Positions 1 to 11,105 of a stretch of 56,985 nucleotides of DNA are shown in pieces. This stretch comes from Folioceros fuciformis (lineage: Eukaryota; Anthocerotophyta; Anthocerotopsida; Anthocerotales). The position numbers were made by a program, and so were the translations under genes. The stretch covers positions 274,131 to 331,115 of the forward strand of contig JBNGIO010006178.1 in NCBI GenBank assembly GCA_049999805.1. The letters are read 5' to 3'. Within the stretch, counting starts at the first letter, position 1, and each line of letters starts with the position of its first letter. The notes beneath the pieces were generated by a model that was not told the DNA's origin, did no database searches, and was given only the letters and a program-made list of their open reading frames with translations.

Positions 1-433
1 GCTTTGTGGACAAGGCAGCAAGCAATGCAATGCTTTGTGGACAAGGCGGCTGGGCAACCACAATCCTCTTCTCCCATGCACTCGCACACCTACAACCATT
101 CTCTTTGGCATGACATCAAACCAGGAAAAGGCATCACCTCACTCCAATGGGTTGCAATTGGGCTCCTTTGGACATGATCAACATAGCAATCACAATCTGG
201 TAGAGATCAATTACATATTAAGATAGATAGGATGCATGTTTCACTACGGAGTTTCATTGGAACTAAGTGCAGATGGGAGAAGTTCAGTTCCCAAAAGTTT
301 GTTGCATCACAACATAATCTGCCTACCTCTTATTAAATGAACACATTAAGGATTATAGATCCTTATAAACCACATAGTAGATGAGATTTCTCAAGTCTCT
401 AAGTTGATAGTCATGCATGTTCTAAGAAACATA
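1..433. other. Intergenic, 3' side of MRS2
   Basis: I see no gene here. A 16-bp word (gctttgtggacaaggc) occurs at the first base and again about 31 bp later, so the window opens inside a short direct repeat. The rest is AT-rich and probably includes the 3' untranslated region of the magnesium transporter, which is transcribed leftward and stops at 434. Confidence 0.5.
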
Positions 434-3143
434 CTAGGCTACATCTAAAAGTCTTTTCTTTTTCGCATAGTACAGAATAAAGCAAGTAATTACTATACTA
501 CTCACAATAATTGCCCATGTGCAAGGCCAAAACCCTGACCCATGGGTGACATGAAACATGTTGATGTCAATGTTCATGCCAAAAACTCCGCTGAGAGCGG
601 TGCCTATGCCCATTGAGAAACCCATTGCTATGAATATTAATTGTAATTGCATGACATGGTTCCGGTTTGTGTCCAACATGAAATTAATGTGTGCTTGAGT
701 CGCAGTTGTATATGAATGAATCTACAACCACAAACAAACAAACAAAAGAAGTTAAAGAAAAAGTACTTATGATGCAAATAAATTGTAAAAGAAAATGATA
801 CAATATTGCCTTGCTTGGTGAACTAATCTTTCAAAATATATAGCAAATAATGGAACATGTTTTCGTTTGCATTTGCATACATTGTCCAACTTTCTCAATA
901 TGCTATCGAACTTCGTGAAGTAAAAATACATTAACATTTCAAGCTCTTGGATATATGGATCTTCAGTGATTGAGATAGAAGATTCTTCGTTAGGGAGTCT
1001 TGTCAATGGCTTTTTTAACTTTTTCCAAGAAGCTTCCTTTGTGAGAACTGGAGTTTTTCTTTTAGAAGGACTAAATAGACGGCGCAAGGTGGGAGCCTCA
1101 TGCTTATATTTCTTAAGATGGAAGTAAATCATCTCATCCTCATTATCTAAAACATATTCAAGTTGATCTCTTATCTGATGAAGATTAAAATTAAATTTAT
1201 CATTATTATTTATAATTTTAACACCAAGCTACTCCTAAGTCCTTAGTGAAAGAATACATGTTGTCTAAGATTAAGAAGGAGAGAAGATACAAACATTGCA
1301 AAAAGATACTTACGTTTTTCACTCTTGTAGAGAGTCCAGCATGCCTGGCTTTCAACTTCCTCAGAGCATCAAGTAGTTTAGCATCGATTAGAACTGCTAG
1401 TTTATCTAGACATGGAATAATATTCTTCTCAAGTTCTATTACCTTTTCAAAGAGATATGTGTGAACAGTTTCCAATGTTATTTCTAAGAATTGAAATTCA
1501 AACGGGGAGTCTTCTGGGGCTAGAGGTAAGCTTATTGAGGAATGCATAGTTGAGTCTATTATACTCGTTTCATTCATCTTGTCTTCTTCTTCAATTAGCT
1601 TAGTCTTACTCTCACCTTCAATCATCGGTTCCTCTTGTGTCCCTTTTGAGATAACATGACTTGCTAGAGAAGAAACAGTGTCAGACAATCGTCTTTCACT
1701 TTGCAAAGGTTGGGTCTCTTGTTCTCCCGATGGATTCTCTACCTTCTTTTTTAAGATAATGTGAATAGTTTCAAGTAAGTTCTTCCTATCACCTTTTATG
1801 TTTGTAACATCGACGTCTATAGCACCCACTTCACGCTCATCGACATAATAGGAGGGAATGTTATCACGAGCATTGCTAGATGAGGATATGGTTAGCTCTT
1901 GAGCTATAGCAACATGATCATTGTCATATGATGGTTTGAGACTGCTATGTTCTACAGGTGCTTCCTCTTGATTAAGAAGTGGCAAAGTCATGTTCCCCAT
2001 CTCCACCCTTCCAGTGTCATAGTAATAAGATGAGGAAGACCTCCTATTGTTTGTGTTATCCTGTCCTCTTTCTTGGTCACCTTCATCAAAGGCATTGCCA
2101 CTTGATATGTCAATCTTTCCTACTCTCTCGTAGGGATTGTTGAGCTCATACTCCTCACCAGATTTTATACTTCCCAATTCGTCATCCACATCCTGGCCAC
2201 CAAAGTTCTCAACGTAAGTATCATGCAAATTTTGTATAAGGGCCCTGCTTTCCACTGTCGAAGTTTCGAACATATTTTGAGTGGACGGTTCCTCGTCTAT
2301 CTCGTGAGCGACTTCTTCTGGAAGTGGGGCATCGTGCTTTGGGACATCATAAGCGTTTGGAGGTGACGGATCTTGCAGCTCGGTGGCAGCAACATGCAGT
2401 AGAGGCTCATTCGACTTTCCAATCTCAATATCTGTGAAAGATGGTTCTTCTTTCTGTATCTGAGGCTTGCTTTCCACCTCATCCGTCCGAGATCTTTCTG
2501 CCCACCTTGAACTTTCGAATTGCACTCTGAAATCTGCCAAATTTGAACTATGGAATTGGGCAAAAAGATTATACACTTGCGCTTCCACAATCGCGTGAAA
2601 GGGATACAACAAAAATGCGTCTTCTGTAGTAAGAATCGCTCTGACGAATTCTACATTTATGACAATAGCTGTACCTCTCCCTGCACAGGATTCGCAAGTG
2701 ATCAGTTGGCATCTCCTGTCACCGTGGCAAGAGGTCTACTTGAAAGGACATCCGCAAGGGTGATGTTTCTCACCTAAGCAGAATTTTCCGAGCTCCGGCC
2801 CCAGAGGGTCTTAGCAGGCAGAAGGTTGCTCACCCACGATACCCGTGCGATTCGCAAATAGAGGCCCCTGTCGCCGCAGGTCTGAAGCAGGTAGCCGCGA
2901 CATTCGCAAGATGTCACGCTTGCTGAGGTTCTCCACTTCAAATTTGCCCTCCGCGCTGATGTGAAGCCACTCCCTCGACTCTGCCTTAGCCTTCGAAACC
3001 CTATTCTTTTGTTTGAATGTGACCTTAGAGGCATCCTCAAGGCTGTAGGACGGCCTGTGAAAAGGAGGACTGCTCGGTCTAGAAGGAGGAGAATTCGGTG
3101 TCGGGATTCCGGCATTTGGCCCATTCGGACTTCCATTTGCCAT
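434..3143 (-). CDS. MRS2: MRS2/CorA-type magnesium transporter with a long acidic insertion
   Basis: Plant MRS2 proteins are CorA-family Mg2+ channels with two C-terminal membrane segments and a GMN selectivity motif. My four-exon model is 3143-2843, 2680-1314, 1174-881 and 721-434. Phases agree and it gives about 749 aa. Exon 1 encodes the N-terminal signature (SREWLHISAEGK, then LPASDLR). Exon 2 opens with TAIVINVEFVRAI, matching the AIVINLEFIKAI region of plant MRS2, and closes with SPFEFQFLEITLE and DALRKLKARH. Exon 3 has the ELEMLMYFYFTKFDSILRKL helix. Exon 4 has FGMNIDI followed by the second membrane helix and a basic tail. Between the two recognised parts of exon 2 lie roughly 300 acidic, Ser/Glu-rich residues that usual plant MRS2 proteins (about 380-490 aa) lack. 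The donor of exon 1 (GTATCG) was chosen because it restores the frame; a stronger-looking GTGAGC 10 bp later does not. Its membrane (plasma, vacuolar, plastid or mitochondrial) cannot be told from sequence. Confidence 0.82.
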
Positions 3144-3622
3144 TTGTCTTTCCCACCTCCCTTCTCTTCAACTCTTACTTCCGAGATCCAGCCTGCACCA
3201 CTTTTACGCACAGCTGTCTCCAAATGGATGCGAGGAAACAGCTTTGTCGGCACCGCTGTTGTTAGGTTTTCACTGGCTTCGGAAGTTAACTGCCGATTCC
3301 CAAGTTGTACCCTACTTTCAACTAACCACGCTTGGCTTAGACACGGATCCTCTCCCACACATGTACAGGACCCAAGATACGTGCGTTGCACTCCCTCACC
3401 TGCTCCCTTCGAGTGCGCCTCGCCGAAGCGGCCAAACGAGGACTCACTGGGTGGCGAGGTAACTGGGTCGCTGAAACCAAACCCGAGAGACGCTGAGTAT
3501 CAGGGTACAAAGACTGGCGGACACGAAAACTCCACTCAACCCTGAAAACATACCCTGGGCACTCGTATATTCTTGCCGCAGCCCGCAATCGACCAGGGCT
3601 GCGTTTGTCTACCTGTTGATCC
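3144..3622. other. MRS2 upstream region / MTR4 3' region
   Basis: This 479-bp gap separates two leftward genes, so it should hold the MTR4 3' UTR and the MRS2 promoter and 5' UTR. Long open frames cross it on both strands, but none resembles a protein I know. They probably reflect the higher GC content here. Confidence 0.4.
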
Positions 3623-6600
3623 TCACAGGTAAAGAGAGCCAGCAAATACAATGTCACGCTTGATACTTGTACTAGCCTCCTCAAACTTGGCTTCCAAGTC
3701 CGTCTCCCCGATAGCCCTCGCAGCAACGATAACCTGCTGCAAGACTTCTTCCAATCGCTTCAAGGCACGAATTAGACTGCCTTCAAAAATAGAATCAGTC
3801 ATCCTCATGATCTCTAAGAACTTCGCTCCCTTGCTCCAGGAATGGACAATCTCCATGATATCTGGCCTGAAAGATGCAACGTATTCCGTCACATCGATTT
3901 CCATTTTACTCTCATGCTGAACTTTCCCAACCCGTTTAGCAGTATCTGTGACATGAGAATACAGGCCTTGAAGACTTTCAGGAAGTTTCGTGAATCCTTT
4001 GGTCTTCTCTTGCCAAACAAAGCATGACAAAATTGCAGCAACTTGTTCCACTGTGGCTTCTGTGAACGCTCCGCTGAACATCAGCTCAGTGAGAACTAGT
4101 TCATCTGCACTGCTTATCTCACAAGCCACCCTGCCTTTCAATTCAACCACATCATCTGCTGTTATATATCCTAGGCGCCTGAGTACCCTCTTGCGGGCTT
4201 TCAACTCCTCCTTGAACACAAGAGTCGATGCAGTTCGAGCGTCCTTGCGGGAAACCTTGATGGTTTGCAGTAGAGTTTCCTTCCTGTGAAACATCTTCAA
4301 TCGCGGTAAAAGAGTAGGCGAGTCTGCTATAGCATGCCTTGAAAGCAGCCCCTCTATGGCTTCAGCTTGCCTGACTGCTTTCTTGTACTCACTACTCTTC
4401 ACGTGCATGTCTTCCTCTGGATCCAGAAGCTGCACGCCGTCAGGGAACTGGCTGAGCACATTTCGGAGCGTCTTCAGTGCTCGCTGTCGAGCTTCAATGG
4501 AGATCAAGTCCTTGGGAAGGACAACACGTATGACACTTAAACTGTCCAATTGAGAGAGAGGAACAGCAGCCACCATGGGCTCACCACGCTCATCCAGCCG
4601 AACGACCTGCACCGTTTTCTTCCGGCCATCTGCACTTGCAACACAGTTGCTCAAAACGTCCACGATGTAACCTTGAGGTTGTTTCCGAGTCTCATCAGTG
4701 CCATTACCAAGGTCTTTTGGTCCAGGAGCTTTCTCAAAATTGACAACAACACCCCAGACAGCTGGTGCATCCATCGAGAATGGAGCATCAGTCGCTGCAG
4801 TATCCAGATGTTTCTCCAACATGCGGACAAGTCTCCCCGGCTGCAGGAATGGCAAGCAGTTACTAGGAGAGAAGACTGTAGCTCGAATAGTGCTTCTGAG
4901 TTCCCTGAGCTGCTGTATTAGAGAGTAATAGTCCTGAACCTGCTCCTCCTCCTCAATCACAATTGAATCCCTTTCCTCTTCCAGCTTCTTTACCTCAACC
5001 AGAAGCTTAGGAAGAGCACGATCAGACTGAAACTGGTGGAAGGACTGCAGAAGCAGAGTTTCCGGATTGCTTTCTTCACAGCGCATCTGGTTCAACAGCA
5101 TGCTATAACTTAGATGGAAGGCACTGTTGAGGGGATCTGCAAGCCCCTTAATCATGGACTTGCAGGCAGATGGCTCAAGTTTTTCATCCAACATAAGAAC
5201 GCAAACGCCCCTAACATCAATGCCCCGGCGCCCAGCACGTCCACTCATCTGAATGTACTCTCCACTTGTTAACCACCGAAACCTGTCCCCATCATACTTC
5301 CTGACATTTGTAAAAACCACTGTCTTAGCTGGCATATTGAGGCCAATACTAAAAGTTTCAGTGGCAAACAGGCAACGAATGAGGCCCTCTTGAAACAGAA
5401 TCTCGATTACTTCTTTCAGTACAGGAAGGAGCCCAGAATGGTGAACACCAATCCCACGTCTAAGCAGGGGAAGAATCAAGGCAACCTGAGGAAGCTTCTT
5501 GTCATCGTCGGACAGCGAATCCAAAGCATTCCAAAACACACCATCCACAAACTTTTTCTCGTCGTCACTCGTCAGGTCAAGTCGCACCATCTCGTTTGCC
5601 AGTCGTTCGCAGTCCCTCTTACTGAAACTGAACACAATCACAGGATCATACTGGCGCAACATGATCATTTGCACCAACTTAAAGATGTCACTGGACCCCT
5701 CGCCAACTCCTTTACCCCGCCTATGCTTCCTATCTCTAGCAGCCGCAACAGTCGGTGCGACCGAGTTCACCGCCTTCTGGAAATTGTCTTCCTTAAACTT
5801 TCCCTTTTCATCGACCACAAGGTGCAGCCCATCCCCTCCTGCAGGGAAGATGAAATGCTGCAGGGGGGTGGGCCGAAAGTCAGTGTACACAATGTGGCAA
5901 GGTTGCTGATGCACCTTGGCCACCCAATCCGCAAACTCCTTGGCGTTCGGAACGGTGGCTGACAGAAACACAAACCGAGCATTCCGGGGCGCCATGACAA
6001 TGCTCTCCTCCCACACCACCCCGCGCTCCCTATCCCGCATGTAGTGCACCTCATCAAAAATAATCCATGCCACCTCTCTCATGACCTCCGACCCCCGGTA
6101 CTGCATGCTCCGAAGAATCTCGGTGGTCATGACCAGGCACGAGGCATTGGGAGCTATAGTCACGTCCCCTGTCATAAGACCCACGTCCGAGAATTCCTCA
6201 TGCAGCTCCCTGTACTTCTGGTTGCTCAAGGCCTTGATCGGTGAAGTGTAGATCACCTTCTGGCCATCCCTAAACGCCATGGCGATCGCATACTCTGCCA
6301 CCACCGTCTTGCCCGCAGAAGTGTGCGCTGACACCAGGACAGACTCCCCTGCTTCCAAACACCGTATGGCCTCCGTCTGGAAAGGATCCAACGTGAAAGG
6401 ATACTCCTTTGCGGGCTTGGAGGGGGCTTCCCTCTTCTCCCGCCCTTCATACCCCTCCGGATACGATACATCGTGCAAGCAGATGAGCGAGTCTGTGACA
6501 TTGTCAACGATAGCCTCTCCCCCAGCAAGCCCAAGAGGGACGGGTGCAACTTCGGTGCTCACGCCATCCTCTGCGACATGCTTCACCTCGCTATCCCCCG

Positions 6601-6664
6601 CCACACGCTTTACATCGCGATACTCCACGCTCTCAGCTTCGTGCTTGCGCTTGCGAGCCGCCAT
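3623..6664 (-). CDS. MTR4: Exosome-associated DExH RNA helicase, MTR4/HEN2 type
   Basis: A 1013-aa Ski2-like RNA helicase that feeds RNA to the nuclear exosome for rRNA processing and RNA surveillance. The coding region is one uninterrupted exon starting ATGGCGGCTCGC. Motifs in order: Walker A AHTSAGKT (residues 113-120), DEVH box (204-207) in IIFDEVHYMRD, SATVPNA (motif III), FSIGLNMPAKTVVF, and QMSGRAGRRGID (motif VI). An arch-type region and a DSHCT-type C-terminal domain follow. The protein ends SIKRDIVFAGSLYL, nearly the universal MTR4 ending. The N-terminus is short and carries a basic stretch (ARKRKHE) that could act as a nuclear signal. Length fits Arabidopsis MTR4 and HEN2 (about 990-995 aa). 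I cannot decide firmly between the two paralogues. Absence of introns is unusual for a plant gene of this size and may mean an old retrocopy. Confidence 0.95.
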   Translation of the reverse strand: MAARKRKHEAESVEYRDVKRVAGDSEVKHVAEDGVSTEVAPVPLGLAGGEAIVDNVTDSLICLHDVSYPEGYEGREKREAPSKPAKEYPFTLDPFQTEAIRCLEAGESVLVSAHTSAGKTVVAEYAIAMAFRDGQKVIYTSPIKALSNQKYRELHEEFSDVGLMTGDVTIAPNASCLVMTTEILRSMQYRGSEVMREVAWIIFDEVHYMRDRERGVVWEESIVMAPRNARFVFLSATVPNAKEFADWVAKVHQQPCHIVYTDFRPTPLQHFIFPAGGDGLHLVVDEKGKFKEDNFQKAVNSVAPTVAAARDRKHRRGKGVGEGSSDIFKLVQMIMLRQYDPVIVFSFSKRDCERLANEMVRLDLTSDDEKKFVDGVFWNALDSLSDDDKKLPQVALILPLLRRGIGVHHSGLLPVLKEVIEILFQEGLIRCLFATETFSIGLNMPAKTVVFTNVRKYDGDRFRWLTSGEYIQMSGRAGRRGIDVRGVCVLMLDEKLEPSACKSMIKGLADPLNSAFHLSYSMLLNQMRCEESNPETLLLQSFHQFQSDRALPKLLVEVKKLEEERDSIVIEEEEQVQDYYSLIQQLRELRSTIRATVFSPSNCLPFLQPGRLVRMLEKHLDTAATDAPFSMDAPAVWGVVVNFEKAPGPKDLGNGTDETRKQPQGYIVDVLSNCVASADGRKKTVQVVRLDERGEPMVAAVPLSQLDSLSVIRVVLPKDLISIEARQRALKTLRNVLSQFPDGVQLLDPEEDMHVKSSEYKKAVRQAEAIEGLLSRHAIADSPTLLPRLKMFHRKETLLQTIKVSRKDARTASTLVFKEELKARKRVLRRLGYITADDVVELKGRVACEISSADELVLTELMFSGAFTEATVEQVAAILSCFVWQEKTKGFTKLPESLQGLYSHVTDTAKRVGKVQHESKMEIDVTEYVASFRPDIMEIVHSWSKGAKFLEIMRMTDSIFEGSLIRALKRLEEVLQQVIVAARAIGETDLEAKFEEASTSIKRDIVFAGSLYL

Positions 6665-7743
6665 GCTTGCCGGACCTGTTGCATTCAGACAGGATGACCC
6701 AGTTTTCCTAAGTTAGGGCTCATCTATGGCAGACATAATACATTACCCAAAATGTGAAGCCTTTTTATAGTGGGAGAAAGGAGCTTTCTATTTTTGTTTT
6801 GAGTGGGCACTCTAAATCGTAATCCTGTTTTGGACTACAAGTGTATGTATTGGCACTATACCAAAACGAACTGGTTTCATATTATCTAAATGCGACCTCC
6901 TTAACTATTATATCTTTATAAATGTTACGATTTTAATACTTTCAATTTGGGGATTAAGGTTAAATATTATCTTTCTATAAATATTATATATTACCTATTC
7001 TAGAAAAAATAGATACTCCCAATCATTGTAATCTAATTTCATAAATATTATTTTAATTATTTTTAAGTTAATTATTATACTAATATTAATTATTTATATT
7101 ATCATATTAATTATTTATAATATTTACTTGAATTTATTTTAATTTATAATTATTTATTTATATCATGTATATTAAATATTTTATTCTTAAGAAAAAGACT
7201 TAAGACTAAATTCTCTACCCGATGTCCTACTCCTAGGTAACATTTAGGGAGGGTCCAATGTACACATATAGTCTACTCAAGTGGTTCCACTTACGTAGTA
7301 ATCTCAAAATTATTTAATATTTTTTTAATATGGCAAAAGTGTGTGAAATCCTACTCTTAGTTATGGGCTTACTAGTCATTCAATCCTCTAGAGAGAAGAT
7401 AGAGTCCATGAACACAATGATGATTCTATGCAATTATCATACTTACACTTATGAGTCACGCTACAACATGAAATCCTAAGCTCTAAGAACATGACTACAT
7501 GGAACCCTAAGCTCTAAGAACATGACTGGAGAACATAAAGAATTTGGAAATTAATTGAACTTGGTCCTTGATAATGGTAAGGTATTTTAGATCAACTTAT
7601 TGCAACTTTAACATCAATTCTCACAAAATATCACCATAGATTCTTGCTAAGAACTCAACTTCATACTCACCATTTTTATGAGGAATTGAGGTATCTTTAG
7701 GAAGGGTTGAGGATGCTAGATTAGACTTGCAATAATTCATATG

Positions 7744-7978
7744 ACGAATAGGTCTAAGAAAAGGTTGGAGATGTTGAATTATAACTACAATAGATCACAC
7801 AAGGAATAGCTCTAAGAACGATTGGAGATGCTACATTGGGCCTGCAATACATCATACAAGGATATAGCTCTAAGAACGGTTGGAGATGCTAAATTAGACC
7901 TACAATAGATCATACGAGGGATAGCTCTAAGAATGGTTGGAGATGCTAGATGAGACCTACAATAGATCATACAAGGAA
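7744..7978. repeat. Tandem repeat, period 57-58 bp, four copies
   Basis: The core TCTAAGAA...GGTTGGAGATG...CTACAATAGATCA recurs with TCTAAG at 7753, 7811, 7869 and 7926, a period of 58, 58 and 57 bp. A more diverged fifth unit lies just upstream near 7697-7743 (gggttgaggatgctagatta). Copies differ by scattered substitutions, so the array is old or slow to homogenise. Confidence 0.85.
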
Positions 7979-8257
7979 TGGTTGTAGGCACAACTAGCTC
8001 AATGGCCAGTGAAGTTATTATGGGTGAAGCCAAGGTATGGTTTGTATCCTGTTCTTGCTTTTGGGAGGCATGAAGTCTTTCTTCATATATAATTCGAGAG
8101 TTGCTCAAATCCTTCCTAATTTTAGTCGCTATGCCTCCTACTCATACTTCATCTAATAAAAAAATTCACCCTTTGGCTTTCACCCACAAATTGCAATCCA
8201 AGCATCATCTTCTAGCTAAATGGTACACAAAACACATGTTCCGATTTTCCTTTTTAT

Positions 8258-8421
8258 AACATAACTACCAGAGGAGTGTCTCCAAACTCGAAAGAAAGGT
8301 ATGATTTTCAAATCACCAATTTTGAAATGGCCCTCTTCACAGGCCCAACATAACTACCTGAGGAGTGTCTCCAAACTCGAAAGAAAGGTATGATTTTCAA
8401 ATCGCCAATTTTGAAATGGCC
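8258..8421. repeat. 75-bp direct duplication, offset 89 bp
   Basis: The segment beginning aacataactacc and ending ttttgaaatggcc occurs at 8258-8332 and again at 8347-8421, with only a few mismatches. A 14-bp spacer separates the copies. No coding content is apparent. Confidence 0.85.
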
Positions 8422-11105
8422 GAAGATGCCACTTGATTTGCGCTTGTTGCTATTCTAAAAACCACATTGGCCAATGCTTATTGCAAAGCAATGGATAAGC
8501 GTTGCTAAAAAAAGCCACCACACAGAAAAAAGAGAGAGAACATCATTCTTATTACAGTGATAAACCTTGGCGTACTCCTTGATAAACCTTGAAAAGTCCT
8601 TGCCCATAGCCCCATGAATATCCCCATGAATATCAAGAGCAAGGGGAATGATAGTATGCCTATCTTGTAGGAGATAATTCTTATGGACACAACCCTCTAT
8701 CACCCAACTAGGGGGGTTGATGATGACATGCTCAAAAATCAAATCCCTAAGCAAAATCTCATCTCTTTTATACCATCTTGTATATCTTTTCAAGCTCTTT
8801 TTTTCTTTTTGGCTAGAAACTACTTGCATATCAAGCCATGAAGTGCTTAAGTTTGAATCACAAATCTGTAGTCGAAGATCTTTATGTGAATTGGCAAGGG
8901 CATTTAACACCATTATGTTTGTTTTTAAAGCAAAAGGGTAAGGTTAAAAACCCTAAACCCTTTTTGATCATTTTGTGTTTGTTTCAAAACATTATTTGGA
9001 TTACACTTCTGTTTTCAAAAATCGTTGGTAAACTTACAAAGGCATTTAGTCTCATTCTAAGCATAAATTTGGCTACTTGTTTGCATAACCTTGTGGAGCT
9101 CTTAACGCTTTGCAAGATGATGGTTTTAACTTTTTCTTATAATGCTTCATTGCATCCCATAAACACTAAAGCTTGGATTAACCTTTTGTTTTTGAAGGGC
9201 TTGCGAAGGTGAACTTGTAAGAGTATTTAACCATCTTCTATCTATCATTATGAAAACGTTTTTATACTATCTTACAAATCTCATAAGTTGTAGAAGGTGA
9301 TATTTTCATCTTTTTTTCAAAAGTACTTGTGTAGCACAACATGCCTTCGAATGCCAAAGTTTGTATTAGAAGTTTGTTCCCGAATTATTTGAAAACTTTC
9401 AATGAAATTTAGTCCTGCATTGTCCATCAACAAATACATTGTATTATACCAAAATGAAAAGATTTTCAACATGTATAAGATGGTGATTACAACTGTGCTA
9501 AAAAAAGCTCGTATCAAATCCCCTGAAGTACCAACTATCACAGGGATTTTAGTCTATCGTGTGTTCTGTGTTGTCTATGCTAATGTTTCAATAGAGCATA
9601 AGAGCATAGTGTTGAATGTCTACTAAGGTCTTGAATGCATCCTCCTTCCGCACCTATCAAGATATTAGATTTGTCTTGTGGTAAACAAAGCTCATCTATG
9701 TATCGTTTTGATGGATCCAATTCTCAGATTGAAACAATGAGCGTTGTATATTCCACAACTGTGGCATCTTCAACTCCATACTTGCAATTCACAATCAGTT
9801 AAGGTAGGCCTCTGCCAAACATATGGAACCCCAAAGCAACAGCCTTGTCCCATGATATACATGTTCTTGGCAATATGCTAACGAAGGAAGGCTATAATTG
9901 ATAAACAAGTACCATACAAGTTGGGTATGACATTCAATATTCTCTTTGCCAATGCTTATCTCTTCTCTCTAAGTTGTGTTGGTGCTAAGCTGTCCCATGA
10001 AGCTCTTCCCCAGAGACCCATTGTGGATAATGTCTTTCACAAAATATGGGGAATAAGAATTCCCGTTGTCTCCAACACAACAATACTTGAAGCTGCCAAT
10101 AATATTATAAAGAGCACATGCATGACATTATCAAAAGAGTTCAAATCCTTTTAATCTTGGACATGTAAAGAATAAGTCGCTTAAGAATATTGACAGGATC
10201 CATATATCCAAATAATTAAATAAGAATATAATGCACATGAACCAAGTACATACTTAGACTCCAGAGGACAAAAGTGCACAATGAGAATAGAAATGTACAA
10301 TGAGACTTTAGTGACCTTTATATGCATGAGAGAGGAAAAGGCAAACCTAATAGTCCTAAAGTATAATGGGTGAAGCTTAACTAAGTCCTAACAGCCCTCC
10401 ACATATAATAAGGTAGACCCTTTCATGGTTCTTTGAACCTTTTGAGGTCCCGCTACAGCTCCCTTAGGTGCCCAACTATGTATTCTATAGGAACATGATC
10501 ACACTATGATGAAGATGAAGTCTACTCAACATTGAAAGAGGTTATTCTTATTATCATGACCCAATTGATACAAACAAGAACTTCTCCACATGGATTCCTA
10601 AAAGAAATTCACTAAGGCCCATGGTGTACAAGTCCATAACTTAACACCTATAGAGATTGTATGTGAATATGAAGTAGAACCTTCACATTATGCTTGTTTC
10701 CAGCTTTTTTAAGATGTGGTCTACTAGGCTTTATTCTGTTCATTTATCTATATGAAAACATCAAAAAAAATAATGGTTTAGAGTCTGCCCCAATCATTGC
10801 TCATCATCTTTCTATGATCTCATTGGTGGAGAACAACAAGATGTGTGTGGAATAAGAATATCTGCGTTGTCGAATGAGTGTTGAGAGATTGCGTATGTAA
10901 AAGTTGAAAATAAAATAACACGCATGCTTCCTCGGGCCAGATTCTGGTTTGGACAGCGCAAAATGATAGAGAGAGGACAAAGAGCATCCCTAACGAACGA
11001 AGACTACGCTAACGCATAGAACTCCTGATAGTTGGTTGCGGAGCTGAAACGGATGTCTTGAAGTGGCATCTATCCTCACTTCCGCTGGGGCTGACACGCG
11101 ACACA

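Larger units (their letters stand above)
6665..11105. other. AT-rich, repeat-bearing intergenic region
   Basis: About 4.4 kb without a recognisable gene. The first part is the MTR4 upstream region, followed by very AT-rich DNA at about 6.9-7.2 kb. Two tandem-repeat blocks are listed separately. Open stretches at 8455-8913 (-, 152 codons), 8838-9212 (+) and 9921-10154 (+) resemble no family I know and sit among many stops. They are probably decayed transposon or pseudogene DNA. The last few hundred bases should hold the promoter of the M16 peptidase gene. Confidence 0.5.

Noticed and set aside
2774-3545. Long overlapping open frames on both strands (205, 194 and 129 codons)
   Set aside because: They overlap the well-supported MRS2 first exon and its upstream region, and their products are Arg/Ser/Pro-rich with no family resemblance. 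GC-rich composition explains them.
7744-7978. Possible CRISPR-like array
   Set aside because: The units are contiguous 57-58 bp tandem copies without distinct spacers, and the DNA is eukaryotic.
11058-11105. Upstream extension of the M16 peptidase by 16 codons
   Set aside because: It would require a TTG start. The first in-frame ATG is at 11106.
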